From Bosea sp. RAC05 (GTDB lineage: Bacteria; Pseudomonadota; Alphaproteobacteria; Rhizobiales; Beijerinckiaceae): DNA of 64,000 bases. Both the position numbers and the translations under genes were made by a program. The notes under the pieces were generated by a model. The model saw nothing but the letters and a program-made list of their open reading frames with translations, was not told the origin of the DNA and ran no database searches. Location: positions 1,970,001 through 2,034,000 of the forward strand of contig NZ_CP016464.1 in assembly GCF_001713455.1 (NCBI RefSeq), in the 5' to 3' direction. Positions 28,791 to 36,199 of the stretch are shown in pieces. The first letter of the stretch is position 1, and each line of letters begins with the position of its first letter.

Positions 28791-29099
28791 TTGTCTGATC
28801 CCTTTCTCGTCATCGCCCGCATCGAGGTTCGCCCCGATGCGTGGGAAGACTTCGTCGCCGCGGCCGTTGCCTGCATCGAGGTCACCCGCCGCGAGCCCGG
28901 CTGCCTCGCCTTTGAGATCCACGAAAGCCTGACGCGACCCTGCCGCTTCGTGTCGTTCGAGAGTTGGGAAACCCGCGCCGACATCGACCGGCAGATGGGC
29001 TCGCCGCATATGCGGGCCTTTCTGGAGGCCACGAGGGCTTGTGTCACGGCGCCTCCGGTGATCGAAGTGATCGAGCCGCTGTCGATCGACCGCCTCTGA
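28791..29099 (+). CDS. Antibiotic biosynthesis monooxygenase (ABM/YgiN-like) domain protein
   Basis: A 102-residue protein starting at a TTG (the only initiator that fits the frame). It has the dimeric alpha/beta-barrel ABM pattern: VIARIEVRPDAWEDFVAAA, TRREPGCLAFEIHES, FVSFESWETRADIDRQMGSP. Such proteins act as cofactor-free monooxygenases on quinol-like compounds or have unknown roles. It lies between ureC and ureE in the same direction, an unusual guest in a urease operon. The last 22 codons and the following bases are duplicated 337 bases downstream (29370-29469). Confidence 0.75.
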   Translation: MSDPFLVIARIEVRPDAWEDFVAAAVACIEVTRREPGCLAFEIHESLTRPCRFVSFESWETRADIDRQMGSPHMRAFLEATRACVTAPPVIEVIEPLSIDRL

Positions 29100-29132
29100 T
29101 CTTCGCTTTCAGTCACGGACGGATCCATCATG
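29033..29132 (+). repeat. Direct repeat, copy A (3' end of the ABM gene through an ATG)
   Basis: This 100-base stretch begins GAGGGCTTGTGTCACGGCGC, includes the last 22 codons of the ABM monooxygenase gene and ends at an ATG (29130-29132). It is matched without gaps, with about eight substitutions, by 29370-29469. The offset between copies is 337 bases. Copy A's ATG opens a frame with no similarity to UreE. Confidence 0.9.
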
Positions 29133-29224
29133 GTGCCGTTGGCGGGCCGGACGGGACGTTCGATCCTGGCGCGGCGACGGCGATGGGCGATGGCCGTTCT
29201 CCGGAACTTCGAGAGGATCGCGTG

Positions 29225-29344
29225 ATGGGGATACTTCGGGCCTGGGTGACGGTCTTCGGGCTGGCCTCCTGTACGCTGCTCCTTCAAGGCTGTGGCGCCC
29301 TGCAGGGCTGTCCCGACCGGACGACCATCTGTAAACTGATGTGA
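29225..29344 (+). CDS. Candidate 39-residue lipoprotein in the urease operon
   Basis: A short frame encoding a positively charged start (MGILRAW), a hydrophobic stretch (VTVFGLASCTLLL) and a lipobox-like LLQGC, leaving a tiny mature peptide beginning CGALQGC and ending KLM. A GAGAGG ribosome site lies 8 bases upstream. Predicted processing by signal peptidase II would give a roughly 18-residue Cys-rich lipopeptide, entericidin-like in size. It lies entirely between the two copies of the 100-base repeat. The frame is short, so chance cannot be excluded, but start, ribosome site and lipobox agree. Confidence 0.55.
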   Translation: MGILRAWVTVFGLASCTLLLQGCGALQGCPDRTTICKLM

Positions 29345-29369
29345 GAGCGACGGTGTCCGGTCGGACGCT

Positions 29370-29469
29370 GAGGGCTTGCGTCACGGCGCCTCCGGTGATC
29401 GAAGTGATCGCGCCGCGGTCGATCGACCGCCTCTGATTGTCGCTGTTAGTCACGGACTGATCCATCATG
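29370..29469 (+). repeat. Direct repeat, copy B (orphan ABM gene end leading into ureE)
   Basis: Second copy of the 100-base repeat at 29033-29132, about 92 percent identical and ungapped. It contains a detached remnant of the ABM 3' coding end (RACVTAPPVIEVIAP, SIDRL, stop) with no gene body in front, then the ureE leader, and ends exactly at the ureE start codon (29467-29469). This looks like the scar of a duplication followed by replacement of the intervening 237 bases. Confidence 0.9.
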
Positions 29470-30201
29470 CTTCGCGCCACCTCCGTCGTTCGCAAGGCCG
29501 CCGTCAGGCAAGATCGCGTCGTCGATACGCTGACGCTCGACCATGACGACCGCAACCGCCGCCGCCTCGCGCTCAAGGCCGATGGCGGGCTCGACGTTCT
29601 GCTCGATCTCGAGAAGGCCACCGCGCTCGGCGACGGCGACGCCGTCAAGCTGGAGGATGGCCGCCTCGTGCTGGTCAAGGCCGCGCCGCAGAGCCTGCTG
29701 GAGATCAAGGCCGAGAACCCGCTGCGGCTGATGCGCGTCGCCTGGCATATCGGCAACCGGCACACGCCGGCCGAGATCACGGCTGAGGCGATCTATATCG
29801 AGAACGACCACGTGCTGGCCGAGATGGTGCGCGGCCAGGGCTGCGCGATGCAGGCCGTGATGCGGCCCTTTCAGCCCGAACGCGGCGCCTACGACCACGA
29901 CCACGCCAATTGCGACCATCCCAGCCACGCCCACGGCCATCATGATCATGGTCATCATGACCACCACCATGACCATGACCACGCGCATCATGGGCACGAT
30001 CACGCGACGCACGCCCATGGTCATGCCGAGGCGCATGCTCATGGCGACAAGGGGCACGCCCATGCGGAAGCGCACGCGCATGCCCATGGCGACGCCTGCG
30101 GCTGCGGGCATGATCACGCGCACCACGACCACGCGCACCACGACAACGGCCACAAGCATGGCGCCGAACACGGCCCCAAGGGCCATAGCCACGATCACTG
30201 A
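29467..30201 (+). CDS. ureE: Urease nickel metallochaperone UreE with extended His-rich tail
   Basis: A 244-residue UreE. Residues 1-141 form the peptide-binding and metal-binding domains ([49 protein letters not shown]). Residues 142-244 are a histidine-rich tail with about 42 histidines in 103 residues, plus Asp and a CGCG pair. Histidine tails on UreE store or deliver several nickel ions; this one is longer than the roughly 15-residue tail of the Klebsiella protein. The DNA encoding it is a CAC/CAT/GAC low-complexity tract. The stop abuts the ureF GTG. Confidence 0.95.
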   Translation: MLRATSVVRKAAVRQDRVVDTLTLDHDDRNRRRLALKADGGLDVLLDLEKATALGDGDAVKLEDGRLVLVKAAPQSLLEIKAENPLRLMRVAWHIGNRHTPAEITAEAIYIENDHVLAEMVRGQGCAMQAVMRPFQPERGAYDHDHANCDHPSHAHGHHDHGHHDHHHDHDHAHHGHDHATHAHGHAEAHAHGDKGHAHAEAHAHAHGDACGCGHDHAHHDHAHHDNGHKHGAEHGPKGHSHDH

Positions 30202-30885
30202 GTGGCGCGCATGGCGGCCCATCTGCCCCTGATGGTCTGGCTGTCGCCGTCCTTCCCGGTCGGCGCCTTCGCCTATTCTCACGGCCTCGAATGGGCCTTC
30301 GAGAGCGGCGACCTGCATGACGCCGAAACCCTGCGGGACTGGCTCGAGGCGCTCGTCTCGCACGGCTCGTTGCGTAACGACCTGATCCTCTTCGCCTGTG
30401 CCGCCCGTGCCATCGAGGCCGGCGACGAGACGGCGCTCGCGGAGATCGCCGAACTCGCCCTGGCCCTGGCCAATTCGGCCGAGCGCCGGCTTGAGACGGT
30501 GACGCAGGGCAACGCCTTCGTCGCGGCGTTGCGGGCCGCCTGGCCCTGCGACGCCATCGAGCGCCTCAAGCGGGTCTGGCCGGGTGACGTCGCCTATCCG
30601 GTCGCCGTCGCGGCGGCCAGCGCGGGGCACGCCCTGCCGCTTGCAGCGTCGCTGGAGGCCTATGGCCTGGCCTTCGTCGCCAATCTCGTCTCGGCCTCGG
30701 TGCGGCTGGGCATCGTCGGCCAGACCGACGGTCAGCGGCTCACCGCCGCACTGGTTCCCGCCGTGCAGGCGGCGGCCGCGGAAGCCGAGCCTGCGACGCT
30801 GGATGATCTCGGCGGCTGCGCCTACCGCTCCGACCTCGCCTCGCTGCGCCACGAGACGCAGTATTCGCGGCTGTTCCGCTCGTGA
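30202..30885 (+). CDS. ureF: Urease accessory protein UreF
   Basis: A 227-residue all-helical UreF, the GTPase-gating partner in the UreDFG nickel-insertion complex. The N-terminal signature is [20 protein letters not shown]; later segments include [13 protein letters not shown] and [16 protein letters not shown]. Translation can start at the GTG directly after the ureE stop (used here) or at an ATG three codons later (30211). ureG follows after 88 bases. Confidence 0.94.
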   Translation: MARMAAHLPLMVWLSPSFPVGAFAYSHGLEWAFESGDLHDAETLRDWLEALVSHGSLRNDLILFACAARAIEAGDETALAEIAELALALANSAERRLETVTQGNAFVAALRAAWPCDAIERLKRVWPGDVAYPVAVAAASAGHALPLAASLEAYGLAFVANLVSASVRLGIVGQTDGQRLTAALVPAVQAAAAEAEPATLDDLGGCAYRSDLASLRHETQYSRLFRS

Positions 30886-30973
30886 GCGCGGCCCGCGACT
30901 TGCACCCGCCGAAATCAACTCCCCGAGCCGTCCCGGCCCGCTGCACCGCCTGATCGTTCAAGGAACTTCGCAG

Positions 30974-31606
30974 ATGTCACGCTCTCCCCATGGCCCGCTG
31001 CGTGTCGGCATTGGCGGCCCCGTCGGCTCCGGCAAGACGGCGCTGATGGAGGTGCTCTGCAAGCGCCTGCGCGACACCTATGACATCTGCGCCATCACCA
31101 ACGACATCTACACCAAGGAGGATGCGCGGCTGCTGACGGTGGCTGGCGCGCTGCCGCAGGAGCGCATCATGGGCGTCGAGACCGGCGGCTGCCCGCACAC
31201 CGCGATCCGCGAGGACTGCTCGATCAACCTCGCCGCCGTCGAGGAGATGCGCGGCAAGTTCCCCAACCTCGACATGATCCTGATCGAGTCCGGCGGTGAC
31301 AATCTCGCCGCCACCTTCTCGCCCGAACTGGCGGACCTGACGATCTACGTCATCGACGTCGCGGCCGGCGAGAAGATCCCGCGCAAGGGCGGCCCCGGCA
31401 TCACCCGCTCCGACCTGCTGGTCATCAACAAGACCGATCTCGCCCCCCATGTCGGCGCGGATCTTGCAGTCATGGAACGCGACACGAAGACGATGCGCGG
31501 CAAGCGGCCTTACGCCTTCACCAACACCAAGGCGGGCGAGGGCGTCGATGTCGTCATCGACTTCATCGAGACGGCGGGGGGCCTGCGGGCCGCTCCGGCC
31601 GCGTGA
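30974..31606 (+). CDS. ureG: Urease accessory GTPase UreG
   Basis: A 210-residue SIMIBI-class GTPase that drives nickel delivery to urease. The P-loop GPVGSGKT spans residues 15-22. The metal-binding CPH is in [18 protein letters not shown] context ([14 protein letters not shown]), followed by [17 protein letters not shown] and the NKTD base-recognition motif. The ATG at 30974 gives the usual length; the open frame extending to 30584 is not needed. A ribosome site is weak (AAGGAACTT). Confidence 0.96.
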   Translation: MSRSPHGPLRVGIGGPVGSGKTALMEVLCKRLRDTYDICAITNDIYTKEDARLLTVAGALPQERIMGVETGGCPHTAIREDCSINLAAVEEMRGKFPNLDMILIESGGDNLAATFSPELADLTIYVIDVAAGEKIPRKGGPGITRSDLLVINKTDLAPHVGADLAVMERDTKTMRGKRPYAFTNTKAGEGVDVVIDFIETAGGLRAAPAA

Positions 31607-31628
31607 CGGACATGCAGGGGAGACGGCG

Positions 31629-32210
31629 ATGCGCGCGATGGCGAAACAAGTGGGGCTGGTGGTGATCGCGTCAGCGCTGGCCGGGCCGGCCCTGGCGCAT
31701 ACGGGCGTCGGCGCCGTGCATGGCTTCGGCGCCGGCCTCCTGCATCCGCTCTTCGGTGTCGACCATGTCCTCGCCATGGTCGCTGTCGGTCTCTGGGCCG
31801 GGCTCACCGGCGGGCGGGCGCGGCTGGCCTATCCGCTCGCCTTCGTCGGCATGATGGTTCTCTCCGGCCTTTGGGGCATGTCCGGCGCCGCCTTGCCGGG
31901 GGTGGAAATCGGCATCGCCGTTTCCGTCGTCGTGCTCGGCCTTGCGATCGCGCTGCGGGCGACGCCGCCGCTTGCGGCGGGCGCAGCCGCCTGCGCGATC
32001 TTCGCGATCTTCCACGGCCATGCCCATGGCGCCGAACTGCCGCAAGGGTCGAGCGGGCTCGGCTATGCGCTCGGCTTCGTGCTGGCGACCGCCGCGCTGC
32101 ACGGCGCCGGCCTCGGTCTGGCCGGCCTGCTGGCGGCGCGTGCGCCGCTGCTCGCCCGTGTCGCCGGCGGCGGCCTGGCTCTCGCCGGTGTCGCCATTCT
32201 CGCGAGCTAG
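31629..32210 (+). CDS. HupE/UreJ-family metal permease
   Basis: A 193-residue membrane protein with a signal-like first helix ending LAHTGVG, then about six helices. Family motifs are HGFGAGLLHPLFGVDHVLAMVAVG and FAIFHGHAHGAEL, whose histidines and aspartate are thought to bind nickel or cobalt. As the last gene of the urease operon it probably imports the nickel needed by UreC, which is the usual reading of ureJ. It ends 63 bases before the convergent phnE stop, with a hairpin between. Confidence 0.9.
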   Translation: MRAMAKQVGLVVIASALAGPALAHTGVGAVHGFGAGLLHPLFGVDHVLAMVAVGLWAGLTGGRARLAYPLAFVGMMVLSGLWGMSGAALPGVEIGIAVSVVVLGLAIALRATPPLAAGAAACAIFAIFHGHAHGAELPQGSSGLGYALGFVLATAALHGAGLGLAGLLAARAPLLARVAGGGLALAGVAILAS

Positions 32211-32220
32211 CCGTCTCAGC

Positions 32221-32249
32221 ATCCTGCCGCCCTCGTGGGACGGCAGGAT
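32221..32249. terminator. Hairpin between convergent ureJ-like and phnE genes
   Basis: ATCCTGCCG (32221-32229) pairs with CGGCAGGAT (32241-32249), with an inner CCC/GGG extension. It lies between two convergent operons, so it may end transcripts from both sides. No T-tract is present on either strand, so efficiency is doubtful. Confidence 0.45.
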
Positions 32250-32272
32250 CAGGCGGAAGCCGGCCTGCTGCG

Positions 32273-33079
32273 TCAGATGATACGGCGCCGCAACCAGCCG
32301 CCGATCTGCTCGACCGCGACCACCAGCGCGAAGACGGCCAGGATGATGGTCAGCGCGGTGTCGTAGTCGAAAAGGTCGAAGGCGACCTTGAGTTCGACGC
32401 CGATGCCGCCGGCGCCGACCAGCCCGAGCACGACCGAAGCCCGCGTCGCCTTCTCCACGCAAAACAACGACGTCGCGATGAACGACGGCATCGCATTGGG
32501 CACGACCGCCGAGAAGATCAGCCCGGTCTTGCTCGCCCCGATCGTCGAGAGCGCCTCGCGCGGGCCCTTGTCGGTTTCCTCCATCGCCTCGGCGAAGAAT
32601 CGCCCGGCATAGCCGATCGTGTCGATCATCAGCGCCAGCACGCCGGCCGCGGGGCCGAGCCCGACGGCGATGACGAAGAACAGCGCCCAGATCAGATCCG
32701 GCACCGTCCGGAAGAAGGCGATCAGCCCGCGCGCCAGAACCCGTACGATCGGATGCGGCGAGAGCCCGTCGGCGGCGAGGATCGCCAGCGGAAAGCTCAG
32801 GATCAGGCCGAGCACGCAGCCCGACACCGCCATCTGGAAGGTCGTCGCCAGCGACCAGAAGATCTGCTCACTCCGGCTGAGGTCGGGTGGGAACATCCGC
32901 GTCAGGATGTTGCCCATATAGGGGATGCCGCGGATCAGCTTCTCGGCCGACAGTTCCGAGCCGCTGAACGACCAGATCACCAGCGCCAGCGCCAGGAATC
33001 CGCCGGTGAAGGCGACGGCGCTCGGGCGTTCGAAGCGGTCGACGGCGAAGGTCGGCCGTGCAGTCTGAGGCAGGCTCAT
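32273..33079 (-). CDS. phnE: Phosphonate ABC transporter permease
   Basis: A 268-residue inner-membrane permease of the PhnE family with about six helices (for example LALALVIWSF, MAVSGCVLGLILSFPLAILA, ALFFVIAVGLG). The permease signature loop is in GPREALSTIGASKTGLIFSA, followed by LGLVGAGGIGVELK. The ATG at 33079 overlaps the phnC stop (ATGA), so the longer frame reaching 33535 is rejected. It is the last gene of phnD-phnC-phnE, transcribed leftward from the Pho-box region near 34848. Confidence 0.93.
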   Translation of the reverse strand: MSLPQTARPTFAVDRFERPSAVAFTGGFLALALVIWSFSGSELSAEKLIRGIPYMGNILTRMFPPDLSRSEQIFWSLATTFQMAVSGCVLGLILSFPLAILAADGLSPHPIVRVLARGLIAFFRTVPDLIWALFFVIAVGLGPAAGVLALMIDTIGYAGRFFAEAMEETDKGPREALSTIGASKTGLIFSAVVPNAMPSFIATSLFCVEKATRASVVLGLVGAGGIGVELKVAFDLFDYDTALTIILAVFALVVAVEQIGGWLRRRII

Positions 33080-33924
33080 GCGAACACCGGTGCCGGCGCG
33101 CGCGCCGGCTCCTCTTGGGGCTCGCCACCGTCGCCCGGTTCCTCGAAGAAGGCCGCGAGTTCGGCCTCGGTGCAATGACCGGCCCGGCGGTCGAGTGCGA
33201 TCGTCCCGCCGCCCAGCCCGACGATGCGGTCGGAAAAGCGCAGCGCATGCGCCATGTGGTGCGAGACGAAGACCAGGGTCAGCCCCTTGTCGCGCGTCAG
33301 CCGGAACAGCAGCTCCATGATCTCGCGACCCGCGCGCGGGTCGAGGCTGGCATCGGGTTCGTCGGCGAGCACCAGTTCGGGCCGCTGCATCAGCATACGC
33401 GCGATGGCGACGCGCTGGGACTGCCCGCCCGAGAGGGAATCGGCCCGCTGCAGCGCCTTGTCGGCCAGTCCGACGGCCTCGAGACAGGCCATCGCCTCGT
33501 CGCGCACGGCGGCGGGCGCGAGCGACTGCGCCCATGTGCGCGGGCCGGAGCGACGCGCCTGAACGCCATGCACGACATTGGAGAGCGCGCTGAGCCGCGC
33601 GACGAGATTGTGCTTCTGGAAGACCACGCCGACCCGCGCCCGGAAACGCTTCAGTGCCGAGCCGCTGAGATCGCCGACTGTCTCACCGAGCACGCTCAGC
33701 CGGCCCTGATCGGCCTCCGCCAGCCGCACGATCATGCGCAGCAGCGTCGACTTTCCGGTCCCGTTCGCCCCGATCAGGGCAAGCGATTCACCCGCCGGCA
33801 CGCGGAGGTCGAGGCGCTCGATGATGGTGCGGGGCCCGAAGCTCTTGCGCAGGCCGTCGATGGCGATGACGGGGACGCCAGCCCCCGCCACGGATGGCCC
33901 GATGGCGGGCGAGGGCGTCGTCAC
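33076..33924 (-). CDS. phnC: Phosphonate ABC transporter ATP-binding protein
   Basis: A 282-residue ABC ATPase. The Walker A is GANGTGKSTL, the Q-loop lies in FQKHNLV, the signature is LSGGQSQRVAIAR, Walker B is LVLADEPDASLD, and the switch histidine is in VFVSHHMAHAL. It energises uptake of phosphonates or phosphate esters through PhnE. The GTG start overlaps the phnD stop as GTGA, and its stop overlaps the phnE start, so all three genes are coupled. The Pro/Glu-rich C-terminal tail (about 20 residues) is an extension beyond the ATPase core. Confidence 0.94.
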   Translation of the reverse strand: MTTPSPAIGPSVAGAGVPVIAIDGLRKSFGPRTIIERLDLRVPAGESLALIGANGTGKSTLLRMIVRLAEADQGRLSVLGETVGDLSGSALKRFRARVGVVFQKHNLVARLSALSNVVHGVQARRSGPRTWAQSLAPAAVRDEAMACLEAVGLADKALQRADSLSGGQSQRVAIARMLMQRPELVLADEPDASLDPRAGREIMELLFRLTRDKGLTLVFVSHHMAHALRFSDRIVGLGGGTIALDRRAGHCTEAELAAFFEEPGDGGEPQEEPARAPAPVFA

Positions 33925-34790
33925 TCGATGAACTTGTTGAATTCGGTGATGCCGATCGTGGCGTAGATCGAGCGGACATAGTCGTAGTCGCTGTCCTTGA
34001 CCTCGGGCAGGAAGACGCCGCCGGCGAATTTGCGATTGTCGTCGGTGCCGGTGGTGACCGCCTTCATCAGCTCCGTGCCGTGGTCGAGGAAGGCCTTGCG
34101 GACCTTGGCGACGATCTCGGGCTTCACCTTGGGGCTGGCGATCATCACGTCGTTGGGCAGGTCGCGGCCACGGGCCACCACGGTGAAGCCGGTCTTGGTG
34201 TCGCTCTCGCGGATGCGCTGGAGATGGGTGAGGTTAAGGCCGATGGCGGCGATGTCGCCGCGCTTCATCGCCTCGACCGCGACATTGCGCTTCACGAAGA
34301 TCGGCTTGTAGTCGACATTGTACTTCAGGCCGAAATCGGCGAGCGCCTGCGCGGGGCCGAGATGCTGCGAGGTCGAGCCGATCTCGCCGAAGGAGATCGT
34401 CTTGCCCTTGAGATCGGCGACGCTCTTGATCGGCCCGTTCGCGAGGACCGCGACCTGGCTGAAATAGTCCGGGCGCTGCCAGCCGACCACCGGCACCGCC
34501 TGGGTGCGGGCCTTGAACACGACATACTCGGCCGGCCCGGTCAGGACGAAGTCGACCTGGCCGGCGGCCATCGCCTCGACGGCGGCCGTGCGGCCCGACA
34601 CCGCGAAGAACTGCACCTTGACGTCGGCGACCTTCTCGAAGGCGGCCTTGAACGGGCCGAATTCGCGCTGGAGCGATTCCGCCCCGTCGATGTCGGTGAC
34701 GGCGAAGCGGATCGCGTCCTGCGCCTGGGCGGCAGGCGTGGCGAAGGCGGCCGCTGCGGCGAGCAGCGCGACGGCGATGGGCTTCAGCAT
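33921..34790 (-). CDS. phnD: Phosphonate ABC transporter periplasmic binding protein
   Basis: A 289-residue type-2 periplasmic binding protein with a clear signal peptide (cleavage after about residue 22, ATPAAQA). Family motifs are VDFVLTGPAEYVVFKART, ISFGEIGSTSQHLGPAQAL and the DYDYVRSIY near the end. It captures phosphonates and delivers them to PhnCE. The start codon is 58 bases from the nearest unit of a three-unit Pho box reading on this strand, so expression under phosphate limitation is expected. phnM is divergent 156 bases away. Confidence 0.93.
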   Translation of the reverse strand: MLKPIAVALLAAAAAFATPAAQAQDAIRFAVTDIDGAESLQREFGPFKAAFEKVADVKVQFFAVSGRTAAVEAMAAGQVDFVLTGPAEYVVFKARTQAVPVVGWQRPDYFSQVAVLANGPIKSVADLKGKTISFGEIGSTSQHLGPAQALADFGLKYNVDYKPIFVKRNVAVEAMKRGDIAAIGLNLTHLQRIRESDTKTGFTVVARGRDLPNDVMIASPKVKPEIVAKVRKAFLDHGTELMKAVTTGTDDNRKFAGGVFLPEVKDSDYDYVRSIYATIGITEFNKFIE

Positions 34791-34847
34791 GGGGCGGTCT
34801 CCCGTTTAACGATGGGTCAGCGGCTAGTGAAGCCTTGCGACGCAGGG

Positions 34848-34876
34848 GTGACGGCTGCTTGACGGTTCGGTGACGA
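34848..34876 (-). promoter_or_regulatory. Three-unit Pho box for phnDCE
   Basis: Read on the minus strand, three heptamers follow each other at exact 11-base steps: TCGTCAC (34876-34870), CCGTCAA (34865-34859) and CCGTCAC (34854-34848). The PhoB consensus is a CTGTCAT heptamer repeated every 11 bases. The block lies 58-86 bases upstream of phnD, where a PhoB-activated promoter would be expected. Confidence 0.75.
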
Positions 34877-34879
34877 AGT

Positions 34880-34897
34880 CTGTCATGCGGCCGTCAT
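34880..34897 (+). promoter_or_regulatory. Pho box for phnM
   Basis: CTGTCAT (34880-34886), four bases, then CCGTCAT (34891-34897): two PhoB heptamers at the canonical 11-base step, the first a perfect match to the E. coli consensus. It ends 49 bases before the phnM start and begins 3 bases from the divergent three-unit box, so the two operons probably share a PhoB-bound control region. Confidence 0.8.
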
Positions 34898-34946
34898 CCC
34901 CGGATTCCATGCGCGGTCGGCCGCACCCTTCGATCGCGGCAGGGAG

Positions 34947-36095
34947 ATGGATGTGGCGATTTCGATTACGGGCGGCGATATCCTGGGCGATGGCCTCGAG
35001 CGTCGCGACCTCGCTGTGGCTGACGGCCTGATCGCTGCCTTCGACACCGCGCCGCGCGCGGGCGCTCTCAGGCTCGATGCGACCGGGCTCCTCGTGCTGC
35101 CGGGGCTCGTCGACTGCCATGGCGATGCCTTCGAGCGCCACATCATGCCCCGGCCGCGGGTTGCCTTCGACATCGACCTCGCTTTGAAGGATGCCGACCG
35201 GGCCCTGCTCGCCAATGGCATCACCACCGCCTTCCACGGCGTGACCTGGTCCTGGGAACCGGGCCTGCGCGGGGCGCAGAACGCCCGCGCCCTGGCCGAG
35301 GCGATCGCGCGGCTGCAGCCGGAACTGGGCGCCGATACCCGCTTCCATCTGCGCCACGAGACCTTCAACCTCGATGCCGAGCCGCAGATCCTCGACTGGC
35401 TGGCCGAGGGCCGCGTCGGCGTGCTCGCCTTCAACGACCACACCGAGGGCACGCTGAAGACGCGCCAGCGCCCCGACAAGATCGGCAAGATGGTCGAGCG
35501 CACGGGCCTCTCGACGGAGGCCTTCATGGCGCTGGTCGAGGCCGTCTATGCCCGCAAGCCCGAGGTCGAGGGCTCGATCACGCGGCTTGCCGCGGCGGCG
35601 CGCGCAGCCGGCGTGACGATGTTCTCCCATGACGACATGACGCCCGACATGCGCGCCTGGTACCGTTCGCTGGGCGTGACCGTCGCCGAGTTCCCGATCG
35701 ACGAGGCCACCGCACGCGCGGCCGACGCCCATGGCGAGGCGATCGTCTTCGGGGCCCCCAATGTCGTGCGCGGCGGCTCGCATACCGGCTGCCCGAGCGC
35801 CGAGGAGATGGTGCGGGCCGGGCTCTGCACCATCCTGGCCTCGGACTACTACTATCCGGCGCTGGCGCTCGCGCCGTTCCTGCTGGCGCGCCGCGGCGCG
35901 GCCTCCTTCGCCGAGGCCTGGGCGCTGGTCTCGCGCGCTCCGGCGCAGGCGCTGGGCTTGGACGACCGCGGCGTCATCGCGCCGGGCAAGCGCGCCGATC
36001 TCGTTCTCGTCGAGGATGGCCCCCATCCCCGCATCGTCGCGACCATCGCCGCCGGCCGGCTCGTCCATCTCGCCGACCAGCGCCTGCTGGGGTGA
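34947..36095 (+). CDS. phnM: Alpha-D-ribose 1-methylphosphonate 5-triphosphate diphosphatase
   Basis: A 382-residue amidohydrolase-fold enzyme that releases diphosphate from the phosphonate-ribose triphosphate intermediate of the C-P lyase pathway. Family motifs include LPGLVDCHGDAFERHIMPRP, TAFHGVTWSWEP, VLAFNDHT and MFSHDDMTP, followed by LASDYYYPA. The AGGGAG ribosome site abuts the ATG used here; a GTG two codons later (34953) would be better spaced. The remaining C-P lyase genes (phnG-L) are not in the window, so either they lie elsewhere or PhnM acts alone. Pho-box control is likely. Confidence 0.93.
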   Translation: MDVAISITGGDILGDGLERRDLAVADGLIAAFDTAPRAGALRLDATGLLVLPGLVDCHGDAFERHIMPRPRVAFDIDLALKDADRALLANGITTAFHGVTWSWEPGLRGAQNARALAEAIARLQPELGADTRFHLRHETFNLDAEPQILDWLAEGRVGVLAFNDHTEGTLKTRQRPDKIGKMVERTGLSTEAFMALVEAVYARKPEVEGSITRLAAAARAAGVTMFSHDDMTPDMRAWYRSLGVTVAEFPIDEATARAADAHGEAIVFGAPNVVRGGSHTGCPSAEEMVRAGLCTILASDYYYPALALAPFLLARRGAASFAEAWALVSRAPAQALGLDDRGVIAPGKRADLVLVEDGPHPRIVATIAAGRLVHLADQRLLG

Positions 36096-36199
36096 GGCTC
36101 GCGGGCCTCGTGGCGCTTGCGCCCGGGGCTGGTCGCGGCCCGATCCTGCGGGTGGCCGCCGCAGGTGCATCGCGTCGCATTTTCGGCTAGTCAGCCGCC

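Noticed and set aside
29133..29224. Frame opened by the ATG at the end of repeat copy A
   Set aside because: It gives about 30 Arg-rich codons with no similarity to UreE and no continuation, so it is not considered a gene.
29885..30198. Repeated CAC/CAT/GAC tract that could look like a CRISPR-like or tandem repeat
   Set aside because: It is the coding sequence of the His-rich UreE tail in a continuous frame; there is no regular repeat-spacer structure.
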